NCBI GenBank assembly: GCA_024529925.1
Contig: JAFEUB010000795.1
Coordinates: 2,259,894-2,323,893, forward strand
Direction: 5' to 3'
DNA from: Ophthalmolycus amberensis
Taxonomy: Eukaryota; Chordata; Actinopteri; Perciformes; Zoarcidae
DNA length: 64,000 nucleotides
Shown here: positions 12,717 to 26,404 of the stretch, in pieces
How the letters are laid out: each line of letters begins with the position of its first letter
Position numbering within the stretch: position 1 is the stretch's first letter
Notes under the pieces: model-generated
Database searches by the model: none
What the model saw: only the letters and a program-made list of their open reading frames with translations
What the model was told of the DNA's origin: nothing
Position numbers and translations under genes: made by a program

Positions 12717-13735
12717 CTGCTCAGCACATAGACGGGAACGAGGGAGCAGAGGTGAGGCGTACAGAGGATTGAAGCCGTCTGTTTTTAAAGGTGTCAGCAC
12801 ACCTTACTTTTGCATAATACATATCACACTTCACAGACGATCCATTAGCAGGTTACAGCAAGAGAGACTAGCAATAAGCTGACGAGATACACCTGCAGCA
12901 GACACACAAAGACAGGCAAACTGCACACAAGTACACACTTTCCTCCACTTTTAGTGCCAGATGAGAGGGTGGGATTGTCCCTGTGGGGCAGACTTGTGTG
13001 TGGCTGCATTTATAACCACTTATACTGGACTGGATTCGGGGGCCCCGACGCTAAACTGCCTCCAGAGAAAGCGCAAAAGACAAAGTGCGTGAGAGAACGA
13101 AAAAGATAGAAATAAAGCGAGAGCTGAACACAGAGAGGGAGGCAGACAGAAAAGGAGCAAAGGCAAACCACCACACCCCCTGCACTTCCAGACACTGATT
13201 TATAATTTTAATATCTCTAATTTCCACAGCAGCGCCCATTTTCCAAATGTCATTTTCCAATTTATGTCAAAGCGTGTGACCATTTTTCTTAATACAGCTT
13301 ATGACAAGCTCGGCAGCAAGGCGGATATGCAATTCAGATTGAGTGTTTTACAGGCACAGCAGCAGACACACTCGGGTGTTTGTGTGTTTATCTTCATCAG
13401 TGTCTGCACAGTGTTTTGAAGGAGGAAGACTGGGGGCATTACACACCAGGGAAAACATGTGCCCTCAGGGAACAAAACCATAATTCTGGCATAAATCTAA
13501 TAATTGCAGTTATCATAATAAGAATTATGATGGTGGCAATGATAATGTATTAAAATATGCATTAACATTAAGAGCTTGAAATGGAATGTTGGCTGGCTTT
13601 ATGGCCATTGCATGAATATTGATGTTAATTAAAACAGAACCCCCCTTTTTATGTATCACTCTATCTTGCTGTAATGGAACGAGTTGGACACAGTGGTGAG
13701 CCAGATGGACCAGAATTCATTACGGGTTGCTTTAC

Positions 13736-13802
13736 CCTATTTGGCGCACTGAGGAACTCCTCCTCCTGCTTTGCAGGTGTCCATATCACACTCTGGAGTC
13801 CA
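13736..13802 (-). CDS. possible coding exon, minus strand
   Basis: The minus strand has a good acceptor (cgtgtcctctcacag) and a good donor (AATAGG|gtaaag) around a 67-nt segment. The frame ending phase 0 reads GLQSVIWTPAKQEEEFLSAPN plus Arg. An alternative internal acceptor (actccag) gives a phase 0-0 exon of 54 nt starting at Ser-Val-Ile-Trp. It lies about 1 kb upstream, in the minus sense, of the coiled-coil segment at 12.65 kb and could be its neighbouring exon. Confidence 0.3.
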
Positions 13803-16800
13803 CTGTGAGAGGACACGTGGTACTGTAGGTAAGAGACGCATCCAGACACACTGTGTTGATCCGTAAGTTTATGACGTGATAAGAGTCGGCTGATTCCTCT
13901 AAGAGACAATGACAAGTGTTCAATACTTCCTATACCATCTCCTTTTGCCTGGCAAACTACCCTGTATGTAGGAAAGTACAATATATAATGCAATAACAGT
14001 GACTTTATATTTCAAATTGAGTTAGTGACCAACACAAATAATAGATTCTAAAATACCTTTTGGAGGCCTTTACAAAAAAACATTTCAGACCAATTTGTGT
14101 TATTCACAGAGTGCAATTGGATTCTCTCAACATCACAGTGGATCTTTCATGTTTTCTTTATTCCATTATAAATACTCTTTTATGCTTTTATCTGACCTTG
14201 TGAGTCACGTTTTCAATTAAGAAAACATACTTAAAAGTAAGAAAAGGTCAACATCTGTTGCTCCCACGAGCTTAGTCTCCCTTTCAGATGATTAGGAGAA
14301 TGACAAAGGGTGATCTCTTAACAAAAATATTAAATATTAAGCTATCTGGGGACAGAGTTGGGAACTCTGCAGATTTTAATTACGGCATGGGAGATACCTC
14401 AACAACATGAACACAAAGATTACTTGATATTGGTTATTTGAAGAACCATATCAATTTCCATGTTTCATCACGCTAACTTTAACGTTTACGTTAACTACTC
14501 GTGACCTTTTTCGAAAGCATGCAATCATTTTTAGATTGACTTCCTTGTTTATGCTCCAGGCACCCATCGATTCCAGTTCATGCAACTATGGTGACAAAAA
14601 TCTATTTGCTAACACCTGACACTTGCTTGCGATAGGTTATCTATTACAATGTTGTAATGCAGCTGCAAGCAGGGATTGTTTTAAACGCTTCCTGGCTTGC
14701 ATATTCAGGGAGTGGGGAGAGACGCAGACATCTGAGACTGAACAGTTAGTTGCTGAGCAGCAACCATTCGAGGCAAGAAAGTTCAAAATTCAAATGATCC
14801 TTTTTAGACTTTCCATGTTTGCTTTCAATTTGTCCTGTGAGTTTGATAATGATCCAATAATGATGTACAGTAAATGCCAATAATTGAGGTAAGAGCAAAT
14901 ACAGTTTTTCAGTTCCAGCTCGCGGCTGCTTTCCAACAATAACAACGTTCACCCCAGAGAAATAAAATGAAATTCTGTAGAATGTTCTGTCATGGGCTAA
15001 AGCAAGTGGGTCAGCAGTAAGGTTAAGTTCACATATAAATGTGATAAGAGATGCAAATCCACCTGTTACGTTCAACACAGTCATTGAACTGATGACCTGC
15101 GACTGCACCTGACTCCAGGCTGGCTGATTTATAACGGCTGAGATCCGTCCCAAACTATAAAAGTTCGACTCCACAAACATTCTCCAAAAAACATTAACGA
15201 TCATTAGGGTCTAAGTGACCGAGCAAGACCCGTCTATGGCAGAGTGTTGTTAAGATCTTAACCAGTCTCACCTCTATCCCTCCTCTCCCCTCTGAGCCAA
15301 ACACTGATCGACTCTCTGAGTGGCGGCCCGCCAGCTCCCATGTTCCCTACTGTTGAAAAAAGGGTAAAAATAACAGGAACAAGTTGTCGGAAATGAAATT
15401 TCAATTCATTCAGTCCCTTTATACACTGGTGCAAGAGCCTGTCGTTGAGAGGGAGGGATCAATAGTGTTTAGACAGCAGGGCAGATTTTCTAAGCGCCGG
15501 ATCAATAGGAAGGAGAGAGGAAAAAATACCCTGGCTTTTCTTTGGCTGTTGTAGTAAATACGAACAAATCAGTGGCCTTAGGCTAAATGGATTGACCAGC
15601 TGTTTCCGAGTTCTGTGTTGTAAATAAAGATCCATTCTGAGGTGTGTAACCGAGGCCCAAAGGCGAGAGTGCCACTGTTCAGGTTGGCCGTGCACGGGCT
15701 GCGCTGACCCACACAAGTGTCAGGGGGCGAGGAAGGCAAGGGAACAGAGGAGGGACAGAGCGGACAGTCTGGTTGTTGTTATTTAACTTTGGTAATTGTA
15801 GAAAATGGGATATAGTTTCAGTATTTTTTCATGCACAATTATCCTTTTGATTTTTAGTTTATCTACCGGTATTTATAGTAGGTTTGGTCAAGTTTGAAAC
15901 ACGTGGCTTCTGCCACTGCTGTGGTAGCAGCATGAATGCAATAGTTTAGCCAGCGTATTTAGATACGCTCGCTGACCTCTTTGTTAGTTTGCCAACTGGT
16001 TTTCATAGCTCCTAATTGCATTACACAGTCTTCAGATTGGTGGGATGCTCGAGCATTTGGCTTATTAATTGTTCTGACAATAATCATACTAAAGATCAGC
16101 CTCACGACAATTATATATACACAGTTGAATTGTATTCAATAATTGTTTCTTAATATGCTTATATATAAATAGACGACTGGCATTATCACCTTAAAGACAT
16201 TAATAATTATTATCGAGTCACACAGAAAGTATCTGATTAGAGAAAGTTGACAGAAAAACAACTTTCTAGCTGACTAAAACGAACGTTCTATGAAGGATAA
16301 GACTGGTTTGTGACGTAAGCAAGTGTGGCAGGTTAAATATCTCCACCAATATACTGGGCTAATCACAGGGTGAGATCCTGACAGGATGACTGATGGTCTG
16401 CTTGCTTTGCCTCACCTCTAGACTTATTAAAGAAAAACACCACAGGCTACGCTTTCACAAAACTCATTGGTCAACCACTGCGGTGAATGTGATGGGTGAA
16501 ATTCATCACTAAAAACTCCTACTCCCAAGCAAAACACACATGAGAGCACCAAACGACACAAGATCCTCTGGTCGTTATCAATTGCCTCCAAACTCAGTGA
16601 GAAGACGCTATGAATGCGTGCCGAAAAGGATGGCTGTTTATTCTCGCTGCAGGGTCGACAAGGAAAAAAAAAGAGAAGGGGGAGAGAGAAATCTTAGGCT
16701 GTACTGTGCTCGGAAACACCGTCTGGGGCTCAGAAAAAGGAAACATCTGGCTGAAATCTCTTTCCTCTAAAATACTGGCTCCTGCTCGGAAGCCACAGTT

Positions 16801-16989
16801 AAAATAACTACCTGGCATTACATTTGGCCTCCCTAAAAATAACAGTGTAACCAGCACAAACAGATCTTAAACCAACTGTACAATTGCAGTCACATAACAG
16901 ACACAGAATCTTCACGAGAACACATAAACAGAGCAGCTAGACATGCTGTACGACTCATTTGAGAGCAATTTCACGATGTAAGTGAGGCT

Positions 16990-17013
16990 TTGTGTGTGTG
17001 TGTGTGTGTGTGT
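16990..17013. repeat. (TG)n microsatellite
   Basis: About 24 bases of TG dinucleotide. Confidence 0.9.
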
Positions 17014-17062
17014 TTGTAAGTGCCGCCTCTCTGATTAAGGTGACCTGAGATTGTGCACTTAC

Positions 17063-17108
17063 CGAATCTCAGGCTGAGCAGCAGGTTAGGGCACAACTCA
17101 TTGGCTTC
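17063..17108 (-). CDS. possible 46-nt coding exon, minus strand
   Basis: The minus strand reads from an acceptor-like gtgttcag to an excellent donor (GATTCG|gtaagtgc). The segment is open: Glu-Ala-Asn-Glu-Leu-Cys-Pro-Asn-Leu-Leu-Leu-Ser-Leu-Arg-Phe, then one base of a split codon (starts phase 0, ends phase 1). Protein-like in composition, but the acceptor has a weak pyrimidine tract and the exon is short. Not recognised. Confidence 0.25.
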
Positions 17109-18333
17109 CTGAACACATTACCTTAATGATGCCATTCCTCACGCCTCCATTTCAACACATTTAGAGATGCAGCAGTTACAACGTCTATTAAGACATTCAA
17201 ATGACTCCCCCAGCTATTCACCCGCTGCTCTAGCACAAAAGGGTAGCCTGAATTAAGTGTGACAGCGCCGACTCGTTTCACTTTCCAAGCAGACACAATA
17301 CATAGACAAAGTCATCATGCAGGAATGGTCATTAAAAATGTTGATTACAGCTTCCTTGCTTCTCCGAAAACTCTCGTCTTTGTCCTCCGCTTGTTAATAG
17401 GATTGTTTCTCTTTTAATATCAAAGCGTTCATTGTGACGGATTGTGGAGCCGACTCTGAAGGCAGCTTGTTCTCCTGTTCCTGGCATCTGATCAAACCTC
17501 ATTTACTCGACTGGGGGATTGAATGAAATGTCTGATCATTAACCCTACGTCTGCCTCTTGAGGAGGAGTGGCTGCTTGCTTGCTACACATTTTATCTGTT
17601 GGTTCACCGCAGCTGTTTTCTATGTTGTGAACATCTGTGTCACCCTATCCGAAACTTACATAGAGATTTAAAAACAAAGACTTTTACTCAATTGTCTTTC
17701 AAGCGTCCGGTAAAGGAAGTGTCCTTGAAAGTCATTTACTTTCATTGTTAAGTCTAATCTGAACGTCAGCTTTTCTCCCTATACTCTAGGTCTATGTGCC
17801 GATGAGCTGCACATCTCAGTGAGTGGCCCTTAATGTGGTCAAGTCCCCACGGACTATATGTTCCATATTCTGGCCTACGTAAGCGGTTCTCTTCCCCGTT
17901 TCGAGGTATTTGGGGTGTTCTTGGGAGGAGACGAGGGCTATTGAGAGTGTTTATGTTCCCGGCTTGTACAGAGGCTTCTAATGTGTAACACAGGGCACTT
18001 CAGTATTCAGGACGCCTGGGGCTATTCTCTAAGTGGTCTTTACTTTGAAAACACAGGTGCCCTCCAGGGGTTGATGAGTGGTGGTTGTGTGCATGTGTGT
18101 GCATGTATGGGGAGGCAGTAACCTGGGAGGGCAGATAAAGACGCCGCACTGTTCTGGGGCCCATGCAATGCTCTGAATAATATATCCATACATCATGAGT
18201 CCATGTCAGACTTTGATTCAGTGTGGTGGTCTTGCAGAAACCACTATGGTATTATCTTTAATAATGCAAACTGGGATTAGGTGCTTACTCTCTTTTTGAT
18301 AAATATGGACAAATCAATTAATTCCACTGACAT

Positions 18334-18346
18334 CCCCCCCCCCCCC
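18334..18346. repeat. poly-C tract
   Basis: Thirteen consecutive C. Confidence 0.85.
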
Positions 18347-18657
18347 ACAGCACATATATAAACCCAACATTGTGCCTTGCCTTCTTGTTTTGCTCTCTAA
18401 AGCAGGACTGAATAGTTTGGTTTTTATGTCCTTACTCTAAAGAAAAAACAGTGTAGAAAAGATCAGTTATTGTTGCAGAACACTGTAAAATAACTGATAT
18501 TTGAAAATCGAATGATGTTTGGACGGAGCTCATGAATTAGAAAAATAAAGTTGCATACCTCTCGCTGCTGGTGCATAAGAAAATAAATCCATGTGATAAA
18601 ATTAATTGGAGTGGTTTGACATATCTCTTCCTATAATTACCGCTTCGGCAACAATGA

Positions 18658-19603
18658 CCAAGGCAAGGCAAGGCAAGTTTATTTGTATAGCACATTTCAA
18701 CAACAAGGTAATTCAAAGTGCTTCACATAAAAACCATTAAAAGCATCAAAACATAAGGCAAAAGAAAAGGAGATTTAAAAACAATTAAAGAAACAGTGTA
18801 AGAAATACAATTCAGTAGTAAAATGCAGAAATGCAGGAAATTGATTAATATATTAATTGAATGTGGTTCAATTAAAGGCAGCAGCAAACAGAAAGGTCTT
18901 CAATCTTGATTTAAATGAGCTGAGGGTCTCAGCAGACCTGCAGCTTTCTGGGACTTTGTTCCAGATATGTGGAGCAGAAAAACTGAACGCTGCTTCTCCA
19001 TGTTTAGTTCTGACTCTGGGAACAGAAAGTAGACCGGTCCCAGATGACCTGAGGGGTCGGGATGGTTCATAAGGTAGCAGCAGATCAGAGATGTATTTTG
19101 GTCCTAAACCATTCAGTGCTTTGTAAACCAACAGCAAGATTTAAAGTCAATTCTTTGTTGGACAGGAAGCCAGTGCAAAGACCTCAGAACTGGAGTGATG
19201 TGATCCACCCTCCTGGTCTTAGTGAGGACTCGAGCTGCAGCGTTCTGAATCAGCTGCAGCTTTCTGACGGACTTTTTACAGAGACCTGTAAACACACCGT
19301 TACAGTAGTCCAGACTGCTGAAGATAAATGCGTGGACAAGTTTTTCCAAATCCTGTTGAGACATAAGTCCTCTAATCCTTGATATATTCTTCAGGTGATA
19401 ATAGGCTGATTTTGTAATTGTCTTGATATGGCTGTTCAGGTTGAGGTCTGAATCCATAACTACACCTAGATTTCTGGCTTGGTTTGTGGGTTTTAACATC
19501 AGTGACTGAAGCTGAGCGGTGATTTTCAATTGTTCGTCCTTGGTACCAAAAACAATTACTTCTGTTTTATCTTTGTTTAATTGAAGAAAGTTCAAGACCA
19601 AGC
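18658..19603 (-). mobile_element. L2-type LINE, 5'-truncated, minus strand
   Basis: The minus strand encodes the C-terminal part of an L2/Jockey-group reverse transcriptase. It begins just after the catalytic YxDD block (NKDKTEVIVFG). It continues through LGVVMDSDLNL and SSLDYCNGVF, then the diagnostic stretch LQLIQNAAARVL ... LRSLHWLPVQQRI. It finishes with the C-terminal block VYKALNGLGPKYISDLL ... APHIWNKVPE ... FKSRLKTFLF and a stop at 18868. The reading frame shifts once near 19113-19137, where RIDFK passes to LLLVYKALNG, so the copy is dead. The 3' end is the plus-strand sequence with repeated AAGGC units at 18660, followed by TTTATTTGTATAGCAC, typical of fish L2 tails. No endonuclease domain remains. 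Confidence 0.9.
18868..19601 (-). pseudogene. L2 reverse transcriptase C-terminal fragment, frameshifted
   Basis: Two overlapping minus-strand frames (19113-19601 and 18868-19137) together cover the end of the polymerase 'thumb' and the C-terminal domain of an L2-clade LINE protein. One single-base shift separates them. The catalytic aspartates and the endonuclease are absent because the copy is 5'-truncated, as is usual for target-primed insertions. Confidence 0.85.
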
Positions 19604-21108
19604 ATGAAGATGCATTCTATGGCCTGCTGTAACATGCAGCCGTCATGTAAATGCAGCGTGACTGTACACATTTCTTTACTGTGCCATGATAGAAAGATAA
19701 TGACAGAAAATATGAGTTTGTTATGAGTTTCACAGAGGTTACGGTGGAAAGGCCTCATGGCCATTTTAAAGGCGATAGAGCTCTGAGTAGATCTCAGCTG
19801 GTCCTCATGCCAGTAACCTTGGTAATGAGGAGCAGCTGGCACGACAGTCATTAGGCCCGGCTATCTCCACCTTCAGGAACCATCTTTTATTTCCATAAAA
19901 CCTTTTATCCATTGTTTTCTGAGCTGCTATACACCGCCGAGGGCCACAGCAGTATAGTAAATGTCATTACATAGCTTGTCTTATCAATACTTCTAAAAAC
20001 AGAACATCAATGGAAATAGAGGCAGAGCAGATATAATATGTTTCTGGTAGTAGTCACCATCTTGTAGGTCTAATTAAGCTGGATTCAACAGAAAGGCTGC
20101 ATGGGAGGAGAGAGGAGAGAGGATGACCCAATTAAAACCAAATCGAAACTCAGACTCACTCTACAGTGCGGCTCATGCACACAATGAGCGGGAACCTGTG
20201 AAAACAAGGAGAACAAGCTTTATTAGTCCCTAAAAAGCCCCGTTGCTGCATTAATATTCTAGCCTAATGGAAGCTTAGTTATTTCCCATTCTCTGTTTGG
20301 TTGACAATTTTCTTATTATGATCATTATGACTTTTTTTTTCTCCACATATGCAGAAAAATTCAGAGCCAATTACCACAATGACGGGTGAAATGAGATTGT
20401 GCTGAGAAGAAATGAAAAGTTGCCATGGTGATACATCCAAAGAATCAGCCCGTATGTGTGATCATGTGACCAATATCTGGATGAACTGCTGCTACGCTCA
20501 GGCCCCATACACCAAAGGACATTTAACCTCAATGGCTGGCAGCAATCACAGGCCAATCCAGCTGAATGTATTAGCTATTTCTGTCCGGCTGTGTGTGTGG
20601 TGCTGCAGCTACAGCCAAACCCAGCGCATTCTCAACCCCTCTCTTCCTGGAGAGAGGAGAGGAGCGCAGCGCTCGGCCCGGGTGGAATATTTACAAAACT
20701 TGCACCCAAAGCAGGACAAATACAGATTCAGATAAAGCAAAAACACAAAATGTGTAAAAGCTACACAGCAAAGAAACAGGAGGACTGTTCAGTATGATCG
20801 AGGTACAGTAGGGTGACATATAATTAAGTCTCACTTGCACCAGGGTGTTGTTAAGAGTGTATTTTGTCAGTGACAGCTCTAAAAATGTGCATATGATGTG
20901 ATCTTTTTGCTGTTAACCGGGCACCACTGTACCTATGCGCTGTGTGAACTATGTCTCACTCTGTGATCCCCCTTAGTAAGAAGACAATACCCTATGCACA
21001 GACAGTGTCAAATGGAATTGGAAATGAAATGACTTGGATCAAACGTTAATTAAGAAACACCTTGCACAAATATATTCTTTTAGATTGTGCCTGCTCATTT
21101 CACAGCAA

Positions 21109-21126
21109 GGGGGGGGGGGGGGGGGG
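21109..21126. repeat. poly-G tract
   Basis: Eighteen consecutive G. Confidence 0.9.
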
Positions 21127-22786
21127 TTCACATCAACTGCAGACTAAAACAAATCTACTCTCGACATGAGCAATAAAGTGGACTTTCAGTCTTTGTTTTT
21201 GTCTCGATCGGAAAGCAAAGGCTACTGGAGGACGTACTTAGAAGCAGTGGTTGAAGTGTGCGAGTACTCAAACTTAGCAGTACCGGGCACTTCTACATTT
21301 TACTCTTTGGCGTACGGACGACTCTTTCCTGCCCTCTCCATATTAGGTTCTCTGGGCAATTCATAACGACAGGGTTTTCTCTGCCCCTGGGTGAGAACAG
21401 GTTGCTGTAATTCATTGATACAATGTACACGTCCTTTTTGTGAAATACTTTGTGAGAAATTATAATGAAACATTACTCAACATATTTCTGAATCAGCTCT
21501 TTTGATTTCGAGAATACAATTTTACAGAGTAAACATTTCCACAAGAATGAAATGTTCAGACGAAGGCTGTGATAAGTGTAGCATAAATAATAAAATGGGT
21601 ATTAAACTACTATTATCTAGCTATAGTAAACGTAATGATTTGCTGATACTGGCCAATACACATGCCAACACTTAAATCACGTTTCCTTAGTGAATTACTG
21701 AATACAAAGCTAAAGAGTGGCTCAGTGCTCAGAGCTACAAAAATCAATCTGCATTATCATATTTAAAACTCAGGAATATGTTTATCTTCTATTACAACTG
21801 ATTAAAAGACATTCAAAAGTGAAATGCAACATACAGCGATGCAGATGTGCCACTTACAATAACGCTGGAGTAAAAGCGTGCGGACGAAAATTATACAAAT
21901 AAATAAATAAGCTCTAACAAACGAGAAAATCATCCCACCAGAGCAATTATGGATCTAATCAGAGGTTTCTGCGTGAAGGTACAGCTCTCCTATCTCGCTC
22001 CCATTTGCATCATAACACAGTGTGCAATATTAATTTCCGAGTTTACTGCTTATTGGAAGTGCAAAGTATGAAAAGCCATTAAGGCCCCAAAATAGGAAAG
22101 CAATTTGCTGTCACATGGATTCGGCTCTATTAAAAAGAAAAATCTTGTTAACCATTTGGAATTAGAGTCATTTGGCAAAAGGCATTCTGCCGCACTCCAG
22201 TAAAATAAGTAATTATGCTTCTCTTCCTTCTATCCCTCTCTTTCTTTCATTTGCACAGGCGAAGTGGGGAGTGGTGGATGAGGAGAGCGACTGGATGCAA
22301 AGGTAATTAAAGTTGTTGGCTATCTGTTTGGTTAATGTGGGGATCAGGCCAGCTGAGAGCTTTGGAGGCAAAAGCAAGATGAGAAACACATCCATTTTTC
22401 TGTCTGTCTAGCAGCCCCCAGGCTAACTGTGATCTGGTCCATACATCACCTGCTCCAGCCCCACAATCTACAAAGCAAACAGTGAACTATCCATATGGAA
22501 AAACTCAAACTGACTATTCCTCTGAGCTTATCTCGGTTTCATTCAGGTTCCAACTGAGTAAAATCTCATTAGCACTTCTCACTTTAAATGAAACCATCTC
22601 TGCAGGCCCTGATGTCTTCACAGAATACATGCCGTGTACATTGCTGTGCGTTGCACACACACTCATGGCATTAATCACATCACGAAGTTTGTCTCCCCCT
22701 CCTTCACTTCTTGTTGTTTACCAGTTAGGAAAAACATGTATGCCTTGAATGTGATCCTATAAATAAAAGACACATTCTACTTTAAA

Positions 22787-22886
<100 letters not shown>

Positions 22887-24418
22887 GAAACAGCTCAAAC
22901 CTGTTCCTATCCCATTCCTATGCAAACCGGACTCATTTAGAGTGAACTCTTGCTATGAATCTTTAGTTTAGCAGTATTTTCCGAATAGTGTCATGACCTC
23001 TTAATCATCATTACCCCGGCTCCCCTCACTCCACCGGAGGATTGAAAGCCCCCCAAAAAGTGTGATTTATGGGGTGGCATGTATGGCCTCTAAGGTGTTT
23101 TATGGTTGGACCTGCAGGGCCTATTTAGGAAGCACTGCGTGCTCCGTCCTGACCACAGGTATTGATCGTCAGGAATGGCCATGGCGTGGCTGACTAGTTT
23201 AAGCCCTGCGTGTGCCCTCACAGGGAGATGAAAATGAGGCCTCTGTGTGTAATGATCTGTGTATGAGCAGGCAGAGGAGGCCACAGAGACAGAGAGGAGA
23301 AGAAATTAAATCATTCCTTTGCTCTTTCAGGAGAGGCACTGCAGCCAGCCATGCTTGGCTGCTTAATGTGGGATCTGTTTTTGAGAGGAAAATTAAAAAG
23401 AGAGGGAGTGGGAGTGCGCGTGAGAGCGAGAGCGGGGGAAAGAGAGATAAATGGCTGGATGTGGAGGCGGTAAATGAGAGCATCCTGATGCAGAGAGCTG
23501 TGTGCGGATGTCCCTAATGGTGTAGGCTGATGTAAGCTGTCTGGTAGCTGACCACCACGGTTACTTCGCCTTCCTGCCTACCCCACACCAGGCCCTTCCA
23601 GCGCTGAGACGCTCCATGCTAATTGGCAGAAAACGATGGTGCATAACAAGTACAGAAGAGACATTGGTCTAATTTGAGAGGGGGTGAAACGATGGATAAA
23701 ATGCTTCTCATCATGTGGGGCAATTTCTTGTCCGTGAGCTTTCTTTGCCTCCTCTAGAGAGCCTCGAGTCAAGACACACGGGGACAAAGACCGCATGAGC
23801 AGCCGGAATGGGAATCCACACAAGCTTAAAGACAAAAAGAAAAAAGAAAAGCAGGCATCAACACCTGTCATCCACTTACTCAGGTTGGTCAGTCAGCAAA
23901 CAGCCAGACGATGAAAGCTGTACTACATTTTTACTTAACTGTGAAATTATTAGTTCCCAAAAAGAACAAAAAAACATGGCTCATTCAATTCCACTGTGAA
24001 TACAACTTTTATTCATGGGCCGAAATTTGTGAGTAGTCTACAAGATGTGCGAATTGGACAATCGCGTGGTGTCAAAATCACTGGAAGAATGGGCGTAGTT
24101 CAAGAATAGAGTGACACTTCCTCTACAACAGTTGAATGAACCAGCTTAAATAGAAGTGGCGGTGGGTGTGAAGATGCCAATCACCGAGAACAACTGACAT
24201 CGCCTTGTATTGTTTTTGCTGGAGAAAGTTAAATAAGGCAGAGACAACCTCTGCTACACATCATGAAACAGACGGTTCCAAAAGAACTGAAAGTGGTAAT
24301 TTACCTCAGAAGAACCATTTCCTTTGACACGTGTGAAACGCTAAAACATTCTTAGAGTAATGTGAAGACGTAGCATACGACCTTTTGCATGACCCCATCC
24401 TCAAAGCCTCTCCCACTT

Positions 24419-24439
24419 CCCCCCCCCCCCCCCCCCCCC
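24419..24439. repeat. poly-C tract
   Basis: Twenty-one consecutive C. Confidence 0.9.
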
Positions 24440-25191
24440 ACAGGGGTGAGAGCGTGTTCATTTCCCCTCACCGGGCTCATTAACGTAGCCCTCTGCCATC
24501 ATTAAGACGTTTGCAGCTAAATTAATTGAAAGACAGATTAAAAATAAATTAAGAAAAATGCGTTGCAGAATGCCTACGTGCGCTTCATAAATCACCGAGG
24601 TAAAGCCAGGAGCTGGCTCCCCGTAATTAACTGCAGACTATTTATTTTATCCTGACGGTATAAATTAGAATTCAGACGCACAGATTATATTAGGGCTGTC
24701 TGCCATGCGGAACCGCTGAGGGGTGTGCAGAATATTTTAAGGATACAAAGAGGAGAACAGAGAGAGAGAGATAGTAGAAAGGCAAATAATATGTAAATGC
24801 ATACAAAGCAGAGATAACATTCGTGTCCCATGGAGAAAGTATTTACTCAAGCAGTGCATAAAGAAACAATAGACAAAGCAATTAACAGCAACAATCAAGT
24901 GCATGATTAAAAGAAACAACAAATGCCCTGATTAAATTAACTGTGCCAATTGGTCCATCGACTCCTCGGCGGTGAGAGCAGGATACCGGTTCAACTGCAG
25001 GTTAAACCGCCGTTGTTTCTGTACACTAGGCCTGAGAGCAGTAATAGAGCTGGTGACATAACACTGGCCAGGAAATCTCCCCTTATTCTCTCCTGCCTCA
25101 CTCCACTTTCCTGCTGTATCACAACCTGGCCACTTCACATGCAAACGCAGACTAGACCTCAGACACCCCCCACAGACACATTTATATCTCT

Positions 25192-25340
25192 CAGTCTCTC
25201 TCTCTCTCTCTCTGTGTGCTACAGTCAGCGCTGGCCACACCCTGCCTCCTCGTGGGCACAGTGCCCAGGCTGGCACCGAGCCAGACCTGCTCTGCCACAC
25301 TGGACTGGCAAAACGCTCCTTCTCTCTCTCTCTCTCTCTC
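25192..25340. repeat. paired (CT)n tracts
   Basis: Two CT microsatellite blocks about 110 bases apart. The long frames across them on both strands owe their Ser-Leu or Arg-Glu runs to the repeats. Confidence 0.8.
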
Positions 25341-26380
25341 TCCACACTCCAGATTCCCCGCACATCCTTTCATCAGAATGCCCTGTGGCCCTCTCCTCCT
25401 CCTTTCCCTCTCTTTATTCTGCACCACAGCTGAGATCCGCACTTTGAAAGTATGCCCTGCAACCAGCCAGAGAGAAATAATGCTATCATGACTACTGCCG
25501 GGGTACAAATAAAGCACTCGCACATTTGAATGCTTGGTTATTATGCAATCACACTGAAGGCAAAAGCGAGTTATCTATAAACAATGTTACATCAAGGCGC
25601 TGTACCAGGTATCAGGTGCATGGTACGGGAGCATGGACAAGCACTGTAAGCCCCCAGATGTATTCAATTTTGTACATTTCCATGAATCAACACAAAAAAG
25701 AAGGAATTTGAGCCTCCTTGCTGGCAGTCGTTACACTGACAGATATGACAATACAATATGGGACTGCCAGCAGACTCAAAGTTGTTCTTCATAGAAGATA
25801 AAATATGATATGATCTGCAACCCACAGCCAGTCTCTATATATAGAAGCTGCACGATACTACAGAATACAAACAAAACCACCACAGTAAATATTTTAAATT
25901 AGAATGTCAAAATGATTAAGTAGTCCATAATAAAAGATATTTGTACACTGTCATCCAGTATACTGTATAGTAATACACAAACTATAATACAGACGAACAT
26001 TGAAAACAATGCACATCTCTACAAAGTGGGGTGTAAATTGGCAAGTGTCTTTTCATTTCGCAATGTACTGAAGTAGAGCATTATATTAGTCTTTCACAGC
26101 AAGACAGCTGAAAACTCAAATATTCACTGACATTCGTACACACTGGATCATATTTTACATCATCTCTGCAGTAGACTCCCTGATTTTGTTATAGTTGTCG
26201 CCTCCAAATTTCCTGTTTCTGCTTCCAGCTCGCTGTGGATGTTTTTCAACTCATCCAGAGTGAGCTGGGAGGAAAGTCTGGGATTCATGGCGGCAGTGGG
26301 CACAACAGTAAACTCAGGGAGTGTATCTCAAAGTTTTAAAAGGGGTTACTACTATGAGGACTACAATGTCAATTTCAGCC

Positions 26381-26404
26381 GTGTGTGTGTGTGTGTGTGT
26401 GTGT
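26381..26404. repeat. (GT)n microsatellite
   Basis: About 24 bases of GT. Confidence 0.9.

Larger units (their letters stand above)
12720..18650. other. mostly non-coding stretch
   Basis: Holds two exon-like segments on the minus strand (13.74 and 17.06 kb), a (TG)n tract (16990-17013) and a C13 run (18334-18346). The block at 13190-13640 is AT-rich with TAATT/ATTA motifs and looks like regulatory DNA. The 152-aa minus frame at 14746-15204 has no splice or codon support. Confidence 0.5.

Noticed and set aside
14746..15204. 152-aa open frame on the minus strand
   Set aside because: Longest frame in the region, but the composition is not protein-like, no domain is recognised and no clean splice context exists.
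18560..18568. 9-nt microexon on the minus strand before gtatgc
   Set aside because: Too short to support without transcript data.
22450..22467. 18-nt microexon on the minus strand (Ile-Val-Gly-Leu-Glu-Gln) with strong acceptor tttgctttgtag and donor gtgatg
   Set aside because: Splice signals are good, but a segment this short is expected by chance several times in 64 kb.
23594..23635. Short minus-strand exon candidate (His-Gly-Ala-Ser-Gln-Arg-Trp) before gtaggc
   Set aside because: Open in more than one frame and with a modest acceptor; likely chance.
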